This document shows positions 26,661 through 34,629 of a stretch of DNA of 45,257 bases, piece after piece. The position numbers were made by a program, and so were the translations under genes. Every line of letters starts with the position of its first letter. Position 1 is the stretch's first letter. This DNA is from Ancylobacter amanitiformis (GTDB taxonomy: Bacteria; Pseudomonadota; Alphaproteobacteria; Rhizobiales; Xanthobacteraceae): the NCBI RefSeq assembly GCF_030814815.1, contig NZ_JAUSVR010000024.1:1-45257 (forward strand), given 5' to 3'. Below the pieces are notes generated by a model. That model saw only the letters and a program-made list of their open reading frames with translations. It was not told the DNA's origin and searched no databases.

Positions 26661-27376
26661 GCAAGGCGCTGGACGTCTCCAACCTCACCGTCGCCTATGG
26701 CGAGATTGCCGCGGTGCGCGATGTCAGCTTCACAGTGGAAGCCGGCGAGATCGCCACCATCATCGGCGCCAATGGCGCGGGCAAGACGACGATCCTAAAC
26801 GCGCTGTGCGGCCTGCGCGACGTCAGGGCGGGCACTATCAAGCTCGGGGAGGACGACATCACCGCCCTGCCCCCGCACGAGCGGGTGCGCCACGGGCTCT
26901 CGCAGGTCCCGGAAGGACGACGGCTGTTCGGCCGCATGAGCGTGGCGGAAAACCTTGAGATCGGCGCCTATGCAAGACGCGACCATGCCGCGCGCAGGCA
27001 CGACCTTGAGCATGTGCTGGAACTGTTCCCGCGCCTGCGCGAGCGCTACCGGCAACTGGCCGGCACGCTCTCGGGCGGTGAGCAGCAGATGGTGGCGATG
27101 GGGCGCGCCCTGATGACCGCGCCCAAGGTGCTCCTTCTCGACGAGCCGACCATGGGGCTGGCGCCGCAGATCGTCGACCTCGTCATCGACGCGGTGCGGC
27201 GGGTGAATGGCGAAGGCGTGACGGTGCTGCTGGTCGAGCAGAATGCCTATAGCGCGCTGGAAATCGCCGACCGCGCCTTCGTGCTGGAATCGGGCGAGAT
27301 CACGCTCACCGGCAACGGACCCGACCTCATCACCCACCCGCGCGTGCGCAGTGCCTATCTGGGATATGACGCATGA
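26657..27376 (+). CDS. livF: Branched-chain-type ABC transporter ATP-binding protein (LivF-like)
   Basis: 239 residues. Walker A GANGAGKTT, signature LSGGEQQMVAMGRAL, Walker B VLLLDEPTMGLAP, and LLVEQNAYSALEIADRAFVL typical of LivF. It overlaps livG (ATGA) and the flavin reductase gene (ATGA), so the importer and the reductase are translationally coupled. This is strong evidence that the transporter serves the flavin-dependent pathway. Confidence 0.93.
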   Translation: MSKALDVSNLTVAYGEIAAVRDVSFTVEAGEIATIIGANGAGKTTILNALCGLRDVRAGTIKLGEDDITALPPHERVRHGLSQVPEGRRLFGRMSVAENLEIGAYARRDHAARRHDLEHVLELFPRLRERYRQLAGTLSGGEQQMVAMGRALMTAPKVLLLDEPTMGLAPQIVDLVIDAVRRVNGEGVTVLLVEQNAYSALEIADRAFVLESGEITLTGNGPDLITHPRVRSAYLGYDA

Positions 27377-27909
27377 TGCCCTCACCCGACCCCACACCAC
27401 CTGCCTCCTCCACCCGGGCGCCGGACGCGGCCGGCGCGGCCGATTTCCGCGCGGCGATGCGCGAACTGGCCGCCGGCGTCACCATCATCACCGCCGGACG
27501 CGAGGACGGGCGCCGCGGGCTGACCGCCACCGCGGTGTGCTCGGTATCGGCCGACCCGCCGACACTGCTCGTCTGCGTCAATCGCAGCGCGGAGGGGCAC
27601 GCGGCGATCCGCGAGAGCGGGGCCTTCTGCGTCAATGTCATCGCCGCCGAGCATCAATGCCTCGCCGAGCGCTTCGCCGGCCGGGACGGGGCGCGCGGCG
27701 CCGAGCGTTTCGAGCATGGCGAATGGCGCGCGCTGGCCACTGGCGCGCCGGTGCTGGCGGACGCCGTCGCCGCCTTCGACTGCCAGGTGATCCAGGCGAT
27801 CGACGCCGGCACGCACACGGTGTTTCTCGGCGCCGTCACCGCCACCACCGTCTCGCCGCAACGCGCCGCGCTGCTCTATCGCGCGGGCACGTTCGCCGCG
27901 GCGAGTTGA
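27373..27909 (+). CDS. Flavin reductase (HpaC/FMN-reductase-like domain)
   Basis: 178 residues. FRAAMRELAAGVTIITAG, GLTATAVCSVSADPPTLLVC and GAFCVNVIAAEHQCLAERFA mark the flavin reductase-like split-barrel family, which uses NAD(P)H to produce free FMNH2 or FADH2 for a partner monooxygenase. The usual GDH motif before the last strands appears as AGTHTVFLGAV. It is coupled to livF by a 4-bp overlap. The only obvious users of reduced flavin nearby are the two luciferase-like proteins, so it is their likely reductase partner. Confidence 0.9.
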   Translation: MMPSPDPTPPASSTRAPDAAGAADFRAAMRELAAGVTIITAGREDGRRGLTATAVCSVSADPPTLLVCVNRSAEGHAAIRESGAFCVNVIAAEHQCLAERFAGRDGARGAERFEHGEWRALATGAPVLADAVAAFDCQVIQAIDAGTHTVFLGAVTATTVSPQRAALLYRAGTFAAAS

Positions 27910-28002
27910 CGGCAATCGCGACCGGACCACAGGGGTCGGACGCGCGCGCACGGCAGAGGGAGCAAGGCTCCGCCGCCGGTGCCCCCGCGAGGAAACACGA
28001 CA

Positions 28003-28362
28003 ATGACCGTGAAAAAACTGCATAATGTCTATGTGGGCGCCAGCGACATGGCGGCGAGCCGCCATTTCTACGAACAGGTGCTGGGTCTGACCCCAAAATT
28101 CGCCGACGGAGAGCGCTGGGTGCAATATGATGCGGGCGGGGTGAATTTCGCCGTCGGCTCGGCGGCGGAGTTTCCCGACGGCGCGGCCGGCGCGGTCGCG
28201 GTGTTCGAGGTGCCCGATCTCGACGCGCGGCAGGCCGAACTGAGTGCGGCCGGCATCCGCATCCTTGCCGCGCGCGACATGGGAAGTCACGGCCGCACGG
28301 TGACGCTGATCGATCCAGCGGGTAATTATCTCCAGCTTTTCCAGCGTCGCGGCGCGTCCTGA
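28003..28362 (+). CDS. VOC/glyoxalase-superfamily protein
   Basis: 119 residues. A single vicinal-oxygen-chelate module: KLHNVYVGASDMAASRHFYE at the N-terminus and GRTVTLIDPAGNYLQLFQRR at the C-terminus, with Glu/His candidates for metal binding. The start at 28003 is preceded by GAGGAAA. Members include dioxygenases, glyoxalases, epimerases and binding proteins; the role here is not determinable. It lies in the LLM/flavin reductase operon, 93 bp after the reductase gene. Confidence 0.85.
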   Translation: MTVKKLHNVYVGASDMAASRHFYEQVLGLTPKFADGERWVQYDAGGVNFAVGSAAEFPDGAAGAVAVFEVPDLDARQAELSAAGIRILAARDMGSHGRTVTLIDPAGNYLQLFQRRGAS

Positions 28363-28398
28363 GCGCGCCCGGCTTATTCAGGAACGAGGAAGATCGAC

Positions 28399-28947
28399 AT
28401 GACCGACCGCATCATTCTGCGCGCGGGCGAGGCGCTTGTCGCCGGCGGCCCGCCCGGCACGGCCGCCGAGCCCGAGGTGGTGATCGGCGCGCTCGACGGG
28501 CCGGTCGGCACGGCGCTGGCGACGCTGACCGGCTCGCAGGTCGCCGGCCACACCAAGGTGTTCGCGCTGCTCAACACCGACATCATGGTGCGGCCCGTCA
28601 CGCTGTGCGTCTCCAAGGTGACGGTCGAGGATAACCGCTACACCAGCATCCTGATGGGCACGGTGCAGTTCGCCATCGCCAATGGCGTGCTCGACGCGGT
28701 GCGCGCGGGCTATATCCCGAAGGAACAGGCCAACGATCTCGGCATCATCTGCTCGGTCTGGCTCGCCCCTTCCGTCGTGACCGACGCCAATCTCGACCAT
28801 AAGATCCTGTTCGACCTGCATCGCCGGGGAACGACCGAGGCCATCCGCAAGGCGATGACCTGCGAGCCCTCGATCGACTGGCTGCTGGAGAACCAGGACA
28901 AGATCGTCCACAAATATTACCAGATGGGCCTCGACGGAAAAATCTGA
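28399..28947 (+). CDS. Formaldehyde-activating enzyme (Fae) family protein
   Basis: 182 residues. It resembles Fae, which condenses formaldehyde with tetrahydromethanopterin: GEALV near residue 10, PVTLCVSKVTVEDNRYTSIL, VQFAIANGVLDAVRAGYIPK and EQANDLGIICSVWLAP are the conserved blocks. Methylotroph Fae proteins, as I recall them, have a histidine just before the first strand (AHIDLIIG) that is proposed as the catalytic acid. Here that stretch reads AEPEVVIG with no histidine. It may therefore be one of the Fae-like paralogues of unknown role rather than canonical Fae. The ATG is preceded by GAGGAAG. It is the last gene of the LLM/SDR/Liv operon, 36 bp after the VOC gene. Confidence 0.85.
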   Translation: MTDRIILRAGEALVAGGPPGTAAEPEVVIGALDGPVGTALATLTGSQVAGHTKVFALLNTDIMVRPVTLCVSKVTVEDNRYTSILMGTVQFAIANGVLDAVRAGYIPKEQANDLGIICSVWLAPSVVTDANLDHKILFDLHRRGTTEAIRKAMTCEPSIDWLLENQDKIVHKYYQMGLDGKI

Positions 28948-29046
28948 CCTCCCCCGCCGCCGCCCATCGGGCGGGTGCCACTCGAGTGCCACTCGGGCGC
29001 CATGGTGCGCCGATCGCCAGCGGAGCCTCGGCCCCGCCGGCCGGAA

Positions 29047-29079
29047 GGCCCGATCCGCCCGCTCCAGGCGGATCGGGCC
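29047..29079. terminator. 13-bp perfect hairpin between convergent Fae-like and htpG genes
   Basis: ggcccgatccgcc (29047-29059) and ggcggatcgggcc (29067-29079) are perfectly complementary around a 7-nt loop. It lies 6 bp past the htpG stop on the minus strand and about 100 bp past the Fae-like stop. It fits a shared terminator, though the U-tract is weak. The rest of 28948-29084 holds a small direct repeat, gtgccactcg twice near 28975-28995, and nothing else recognised. Confidence 0.65.
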
Positions 29080-29084
29080 CGGCT

Positions 29085-30977
29085 TCAGGAAGCCGTGAGG
29101 CCGCGGGCGATCAGCCGGCTAAGCCTCTCGGCGAAGGCCCTGGCGTCGGTCGGCTTCTCGCCATCGAGCACCCGGGCGGTGTCGAGCAGCAGGTGCGCGA
29201 CATCCACCTTGACCGCCTCGTCCGTATTGGCCGCGAGGCTCGCGATCATGGCGTGGCGGGGATTCACTTCCAGGATCGGCTTGGCGGCGCTGCCGATGCG
29301 ACCGGCGGCGGCGAGCATGCGCTCGAACTGGCGGTCCGGCCCGCTCTCGGCGGCGATCAGGCACACCGCGCTGTCGGTGAGACGGTCGGAGGCGCGCACA
29401 TCCGCCACGTCTTCCGCGAGCGTCTCCTTGATCGCCGCGATGAGGGCCGTCACTTCCGCGCTGGCCTCGGCCGGGAGCGGCGCATCGCTGTCCAGCGGCG
29501 GGATGAGGCCGAGATCGGCGGCGCCCTGCGTCACCGACTTGAACGGCTTGCCCTCATGATCGAGCCCGCTCGCCACCCAGAAGGCGTCGACCGGATCGGC
29601 CAGCAGCAGCACCTCGATGCCACGGGCGCGGAAGCCCTCCAGATGCGGTGATCTGGTGATGCGGGCGGCATCGTCGCCGGCTATGTAATAAATCGCCGTC
29701 TGGTTCTCCCGCAGCGCCGCCACATAATCCTTGAGGCTGCGCGTGCCCTCGCCCGAGGCGGTCGTCTTGAACCGCGCGAGGCCGAGAAGCTGCTCGCGGC
29801 GCTCGAAATCCTCGTAGAGGCCTTCCTTGATGACCGCGCCGAAATTCTCCCACACCTTGCCGAACGCCTCGCCATCGGTGTCGGCGAGCTTGGCGAGTTC
29901 GGAGATCACGCGGTTGGTCACCCCCTTCTTGATCGCGCCGAGCAGCGGGCTGTCCTGGATCATCTCGCGCGAGACGTTGAGCGGCAGGTCGGCGCTGTCG
30001 ACGACGCCACGCACGAAGCGCAGATAGCGCGGCAGCAGCTCGGCATCGTCGGTGATGAAGACGCGCTTCACGTAAAGCTTGATGCGGCCCTTGCGGTCGG
30101 CGTCGAACAGGTCGAACGGGCGTGCGCCGGGGATGAAGGCGAGCGCGGTATACTCGAACCGGCCCTCGGCGCGGAAATGCACGGTGAGCGCCGGCTCGTC
30201 ATACTGGCCGGCGACGCTGCGGTAGAAGTCGGTGTAATCCTGCGCGGTGATGTCGGATTTCGGCTTGGTCCACAGCGCGGCGCCATCGGAAAGGGAGGCG
30301 GCTTCCGCGCCGGGCTTCTCGATCAGCGTGATCGGCACCGGCACATGGCCGGACTGCTCCTTGACGATGCGCTCCAGCGTCCAGCGCTCGGCATAGGACT
30401 TGGCGTCGTCGGTGAGGTGCAGCAGCACCCGCGTGCCGCGAACGGGCGCGTCTTCCAGCGCGACGGGGGCGACGGAATAGGCGCCCTTGCCATCCGAGGT
30501 CCAGGCCCAGGCCTCCGAGGCGCCGGCGCGGCGGCTGACGACCTCGACCCTCAAAGCCACCATGAAGGCGGAATAGAAACCCACGCCGAACTGGCCGATG
30601 AGCTGCGCGCCCTGCCTGGCACCGTCCTGGCCCTCCGCCTCCGCGACGCGATCCATGAAGCCGCGCGTGCCGGAGCGGGCGATGGTGCCGAGCGCCTCGA
30701 TCATCTCATCCCGGCTCATGCCGATGCCGTTATCGGCAATGGCGAGCGTGTTGGCTTCCGGGTCGGCGGCGATGGTGATGGCGAGAGTGGGATCGTCGCC
30801 CAGCAGATCCGGGCTGGCGATCGCCTCGTAGCGCAGCTTCTCGCAGGCATCGGCGGCGTTGGATACGAGTTCGCGCAGGAACACGTCGCGGTCGGAATAG
30901 ACCGAATGCACCATCATGTGCAGCAGGCGGGAAACATCGGCCTCGAAGGGGCGGTTCTCGGTGGTTTCTATCGTCAT
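29085..30977 (-). CDS. htpG: Molecular chaperone HtpG (bacterial Hsp90)
   Basis: 630 residues, normal for HtpG. N-terminal GHKL ATPase motifs: ELVSNAADACEKLRYEAI (Glu and Asn for ATP/Mg), DNGIGM, and the lid GQFGVGFYSAFMV. Middle-domain marker FVRGVVDSADLPLNVSREMI includes the conserved Arg. The C-terminal dimerisation domain is complete. ATP-driven cytosolic chaperone for client maturation and stress. ATG 30977 gives the usual start (ENRPFEADVSRLLHMM). It stands apart from the catabolic operons and looks like a core chromosomal gene, which argues against the whole window being a recent import. Confidence 0.97.
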   Translation of the reverse strand: MTIETTENRPFEADVSRLLHMMVHSVYSDRDVFLRELVSNAADACEKLRYEAIASPDLLGDDPTLAITIAADPEANTLAIADNGIGMSRDEMIEALGTIARSGTRGFMDRVAEAEGQDGARQGAQLIGQFGVGFYSAFMVALRVEVVSRRAGASEAWAWTSDGKGAYSVAPVALEDAPVRGTRVLLHLTDDAKSYAERWTLERIVKEQSGHVPVPITLIEKPGAEAASLSDGAALWTKPKSDITAQDYTDFYRSVAGQYDEPALTVHFRAEGRFEYTALAFIPGARPFDLFDADRKGRIKLYVKRVFITDDAELLPRYLRFVRGVVDSADLPLNVSREMIQDSPLLGAIKKGVTNRVISELAKLADTDGEAFGKVWENFGAVIKEGLYEDFERREQLLGLARFKTTASGEGTRSLKDYVAALRENQTAIYYIAGDDAARITRSPHLEGFRARGIEVLLLADPVDAFWVASGLDHEGKPFKSVTQGAADLGLIPPLDSDAPLPAEASAEVTALIAAIKETLAEDVADVRASDRLTDSAVCLIAAESGPDRQFERMLAAAGRIGSAAKPILEVNPRHAMIASLAANTDEAVKVDVAHLLLDTARVLDGEKPTDARAFAERLSRLIARGLTAS

Positions 30978-31151
30978 GGCGGCACGCTGTTCGAGGGAAA
31001 CTCAGGCCGTGACATGGCAAGAACGCGTGAGAGTTTCAAGACGCCGGCTCGCCTCCCGCTCACGCGCGCGCGCCACGGCCGCATCCTGCGGCGCGAGGCA
31101 ACCCGGACGCCGACGATGAGGGGCGTGGATCCGCGCCCGGGGCGGGCGGGG

Positions 31152-33035
31152 TCAGCCCGATGAGGCCTCGGCCGCCGCGGACGCGGGCCGCCCGGCCTGT
31201 TCCGGCACGATCCTGAGCGCCCGCAGCGCGTTGAGGATGACCGCGACATCGATCAGTTCCTGCAGCAGGGCGCCCTGTACGGGCGTGAGATATCCCAGCG
31301 CCGCCGCCACCATGCCCAGTATCGACAGGCCGATTCCGACCACGACGCTTTCCAGCGCGATGCGGCGAGAGCGCTGGGCGATGTCGATCCCCGGCAGCAG
31401 CCGGCCCAGCTGGTCGACCAGCAGGACGACATCGGCCGCCTCGGCCGAAGCGGCCGCACCGCGCGCGCCCATCGCGACCCCGATATCGGCGGCGGCCAGC
31501 GCGGGAGCATCGTTGACCCCGTCGCCCACCATCATCACCGGGCCGTTCGCGCGCTCGGCGAGGACCACCCCAACCTTCTCGTCCGGCGTCAGGTCCGCGC
31601 GGATGGCGTCGAGGCGAAGCCCGGCGGTGACAGCCTCGGCCACCGCCCGGCGATCCCCCGTCGCCAGCAGGATACGGCGGATGCCCAGTCGGCGCAGCCC
31701 GGCGAGCAGGTCGGCGATGCCGGCCCGCAGCGCATCGGCCATGACCAGATGGCCCATGAGCTTTCCGTCCACCGCGAGCGCCACCACGACCGATCCGGCG
31801 TCGCGGATCGCGCCTTCAGGCTCGGCCGCGTCGATCTGCGAGGCGACGAAACCCGCGCCCCCGACCACGACCCTGCGGCCGTTGATGATGCCGGTGACGC
31901 CGTCTCCCGCCGTCTCCACGATCTGCTCCGGGAGCGGCAGCACGGCACCGCGCGCCCGGGCCGCCGCGACGATGGCCTGCGCGATAGGGTGTTTCGACGC
32001 CTGATCCAGCGCGGCGGCGAAGCTCAGAACCTCGTCCTCGGTCAAGGCGCCGAGCGTGTGGATAGACACCACCTGCGGCCGCCCGTCGGTCAGGGTGCCG
32101 GTCTTGTCGAGGATCAGGGTCCGGATCCGCGCCAGCGATTCCAGCGGCTTCGCACCCTTTATCAGCACCCCGAAATGGGCGGCACGCGACAGGCCGGCCA
32201 CCAGCGCGACCGGAACGGCAAGGATCAGCGGACAGGGCGTGGCGACCACCAGAACCGCCACCGCGCGGATCGGATCGCCGGTAAACCACCAGGCCGCCGT
32301 CGCCAGCGCCAGCGTGACGGCCAGAAACAGCAGCGAGTAGCGGTCCGCGAGCCGGGCCATCGGCGCCTTGGACTGCTGCGCCGCCTCGACCAGCCGGACG
32401 ATGCCGGCATAGGTGCTGTTGGTGGCGCGGCGGCTGGCGCGCAGATCGAACACGTCGCCCGCATTGGTGGAGCCGCTCATCACCTCCTGCCCGCGCTCCA
32501 GGCGCACGGGCATGGATTCGCCCGTCAGCGCGGACTGGTCGATCATCGCGCGGTCGTTCTCGACCGTGCCGTCCACGGGCGCGATGTCGCCCTGCCGGAT
32601 CAGGAGAAGGTCGCCGGGCTCGATCTCGTCAAGCGGCGCGTCCTCGAGCGCGCCGCCGCGCTTGCGTGTCGCGGTTCTTGGCACGCGCGACAGAAGATCG
32701 GTCATCTCGCGCCGCGCACGGCCCTCGGCGAAACTCTCCAGGAAGGTTCCGCCGGAATACATGAGCGCGACCACCGCCGCCGCGAGCGTCTCGCCGACCA
32801 GCAAGGCGGCGGACATCGACAGGGCGGCGACGATGTCCAACCCGACATCGCCCTTCGCGAGGCTGCGAACGATCTCGACCACCAGCGCCGCCAGTACCGG
32901 GGCGACACCCGCCGTCCATGCCAGCGTGGCAAGATGGGGTTGGCCTCCCAGCAGCAGGGCGAGGCCCGAGACGAGGCCGAGCCCGGCAATGGCCAGAAGC
33001 GCGATGTTGAGGCGATCGAGCCGCAAGGGGTTCAT
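31152..33035 (-). CDS. P1B-type heavy-metal-translocating ATPase with TPC membrane motif
   Basis: 627 residues from ATG 33035 (a TTG at 33053 would add six). Motifs: actuator TGES at 171-174, membrane TPCP at 266-269, phosphorylation DKTGTLTDG with Asp310, HP locus in KHPIAQAI, and GDGVNDAPAL. There is no N-terminal CxxC metal-binding domain, and the first helices start almost at once. The membrane motif is TPC instead of the CPC of Cu+ and Zn2+/Cd2+ pumps. The TPC class has unsettled metal specificity; iron and nickel have been proposed for some. No metal regulator or chaperone gene is adjacent. It is separated from htpG by 174 bp. Confidence 0.92.
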   Translation of the reverse strand: MNPLRLDRLNIALLAIAGLGLVSGLALLLGGQPHLATLAWTAGVAPVLAALVVEIVRSLAKGDVGLDIVAALSMSAALLVGETLAAAVVALMYSGGTFLESFAEGRARREMTDLLSRVPRTATRKRGGALEDAPLDEIEPGDLLLIRQGDIAPVDGTVENDRAMIDQSALTGESMPVRLERGQEVMSGSTNAGDVFDLRASRRATNSTYAGIVRLVEAAQQSKAPMARLADRYSLLFLAVTLALATAAWWFTGDPIRAVAVLVVATPCPLILAVPVALVAGLSRAAHFGVLIKGAKPLESLARIRTLILDKTGTLTDGRPQVVSIHTLGALTEDEVLSFAAALDQASKHPIAQAIVAAARARGAVLPLPEQIVETAGDGVTGIINGRRVVVGGAGFVASQIDAAEPEGAIRDAGSVVVALAVDGKLMGHLVMADALRAGIADLLAGLRRLGIRRILLATGDRRAVAEAVTAGLRLDAIRADLTPDEKVGVVLAERANGPVMMVGDGVNDAPALAAADIGVAMGARGAAASAEAADVVLLVDQLGRLLPGIDIAQRSRRIALESVVVGIGLSILGMVAAALGYLTPVQGALLQELIDVAVILNALRALRIVPEQAGRPASAAAEASSG

Positions 33036-33097
33036 CTGGCGTGCATCCCGCAATCAATCCACACGCTCGGAAACCGAACGGGTATCGAACCGCCGTC

Positions 33098-33202
33098 CAG
33101 AGCATTTTCGAGCGAAGTGGATTCTGGTTCGCGTCAAGAAAATGCGTCAGAACAATAATCTGGAGCTTTTCCGGTAAACCGGCGTTCCCCGCAAAAGCTC
33201 CA
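33098..33202. repeat. 105-bp palindromic intergenic repeat, copy 2
   Basis: Same length as copy 1 (16431-16535) and about 87% identical by eye. It starts cagagcattttcgagcgaag and ends gcaaaagctcca; the flanking TA of copy 1 is CA here at both ends, probably by mutation. The terminal hairpin (tggagctttt / aaaagctcca) is shorter and imperfect in its inner part. It lies between divergent genes, unlike copy 1. Confidence 0.85.
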
Positions 33203-33493
33203 GCCCATGCCCTCCCGAGCTGGGCGGCGTCCCGCCCATGGAACACGTCATACGCCGTGCCGAATGCCTGTCGCCATCCGTGCTGTTGCCGATGCGTCAT
33301 CGATCAACGATCGCCGCGACGATCGGGACCGTGAGCGGAACGGAGGCGAACGGCGCGAAGCCGGGACCGCTGCGGAGCGGACTTCCGCGCCTCGCGTCTG
33401 TTCCGTCGGCCTGAGCCGGCGAGTATGGCGGAAACTAAAAGAGGTTGGCCGAAATCCAAAATGAATCCCCTCCGCCCTGCAACACCATTCATG

Positions 33494-33509
33494 TGTCAGA
33501 CGTGAGACA
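33494..33509. promoter_or_regulatory. Candidate operator palindrome upstream of the dipeptidase gene
   Basis: TGTCAGACGTGAGACA has symmetric TGTC...ACGT...GACA positions, with only the two nn pairs breaking symmetry. It is 21 bp upstream of the chosen ATG at 33530. The layout (TGTC-nn-ACGT-nn-GACA) is like a dimeric repressor site, but no partner regulator is proven. The GATase1/AraC protein encoded at 39956-41071 is the nearest regulator gene on this side. Confidence 0.35.
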
Positions 33510-33529
33510 TTTACAGGGTGAGCCGGGGC

Positions 33530-34609
33530 ATGCCGTTACACAAGCAGGCAGTCTTTGATGGCCACAACGACGTGCTGCTGCGGCTTTGGAAGCACGCGGC
33601 GCAGGGCGGCGACCCCATCTTGGAATATGGCGAGGGCGCAAGCGAGGGGCATATCGATGCGCCGCGCGCACGCCGCGGCGGGCTCCATGGCGGATTCTGC
33701 GCGATCTTCGTGCCCTCGGGCGAACTCATTCTGGCGACGCCCGACGCGAACGGCCACTACATCACGCCGATGTCGCAGCCGGTCGACCGGATCGCGGCGC
33801 TGGAAACCGCGCGGGAACTGCTCGACATCGCGCTGCGGCTCGACCGCGCGGGACTTTGGACCCTCTGCCGGAGTACCGCGCAGATCCGGGCCACGATGGC
33901 GCGGGATGGCTTCGCCGCCGTGCTGCACATGGAGGGATGCGAGGCGATCGATGCCGACCTCGCCGTGCTCGAAAGCTTCTACGCGGACGGGCTCCGCTCG
34001 CTCGGCCCGGTGTGGAGCCGCCACAATATTTTCGGCCATGGCGTGCCCTTCGCCTATCCGATGAGCCCGGATTGCGGCCCGGGACTGACCGGGGCCGGCT
34101 TCGAATTGATCCGCGCCTGCAACCGCCTCGGCATCGTGGTCGACCTCGCCCATATCACGGAGCAGGGTTTCTGGGATGTCGCCCGCACCAGCGATCAGCC
34201 GCTGGTGGTCAGCCATTCCAATGCCCATGCGCTGACCCCGGTGGCGCGTAACCTGACCGACCGCCAGCTCGACGCCGTGCGCGAGAGCCAGGGTCTCGTC
34301 GGGCTGAATTACGCCACCACAATGCTGCGCCCGGATGGGCAGGAGAACGCGCAGACGCCGCTCTGCGACATGGTCCGGCACATCCACCATCTTGTCGAGC
34401 GCATGGGCATCGATTGCGTGGCGCTCGGATCCGACTTCGACGGCGCCACCATTCCCGCGGCGCTCGCCGATGCAGCCGGCCAGCAGAACCTCCTTGTCGC
34501 GCTCGCGGCCGATGGCTTCAATGCCGACGACCTCTCGAAGATATGCCGTGAGAACTGGCTGAGAATCCTCGGTCGTGCCTGGCATGAAGACACCCCAAGC
34601 AAACAATAA
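33530..34609 (+). CDS. Membrane-dipeptidase family (M19) zinc peptidase
   Basis: 359 residues, the renal dipeptidase family. Metal residues are all visible: His12 and Asp14 (DGHND), bridging Glu135 (HMEGCE), His208 (DLAHI), His229 (VSHSNAHAL) and Asp302 (GSDFDG). The family hydrolyses dipeptides and is known to accept a C-terminal D-residue. There is no signal peptide, so it is cytoplasmic. ATG 33530 is preferred (AGGGTG 9 bp upstream); a GTG at 33518 would add four residues. It is first in an operon with a dipeptide/oligopeptide ABC importer, which implies it cleaves the imported peptides. Confidence 0.92.
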   Translation: MPLHKQAVFDGHNDVLLRLWKHAAQGGDPILEYGEGASEGHIDAPRARRGGLHGGFCAIFVPSGELILATPDANGHYITPMSQPVDRIAALETARELLDIALRLDRAGLWTLCRSTAQIRATMARDGFAAVLHMEGCEAIDADLAVLESFYADGLRSLGPVWSRHNIFGHGVPFAYPMSPDCGPGLTGAGFELIRACNRLGIVVDLAHITEQGFWDVARTSDQPLVVSHSNAHALTPVARNLTDRQLDAVRESQGLVGLNYATTMLRPDGQENAQTPLCDMVRHIHHLVERMGIDCVALGSDFDGATIPAALADAAGQQNLLVALAADGFNADDLSKICRENWLRILGRAWHEDTPSKQ

Positions 34610-34629
34610 CCTTCCAGAAGAGGCCCACA

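Larger units (their letters stand above)
33036..33529. other. Intergenic region upstream of the P1B ATPase and dipeptidase operon
   Basis: 494 bp without a recognised gene, between divergent transcription units. It holds repeat copy 2 (33098-33202) and a small palindrome just before the dipeptidase gene (33494-33509). The middle part, 33205-33420, has short open frames in several phases with no recognisable product and no ribosome-binding site. Confidence 0.6.

Noticed and set aside
28975..28995. gtgccactcg direct repeat as an att site or operator
   Set aside because: Two 10-bp copies separated by one base next to a terminator hairpin are too short, and there is no integrase or regulator link.
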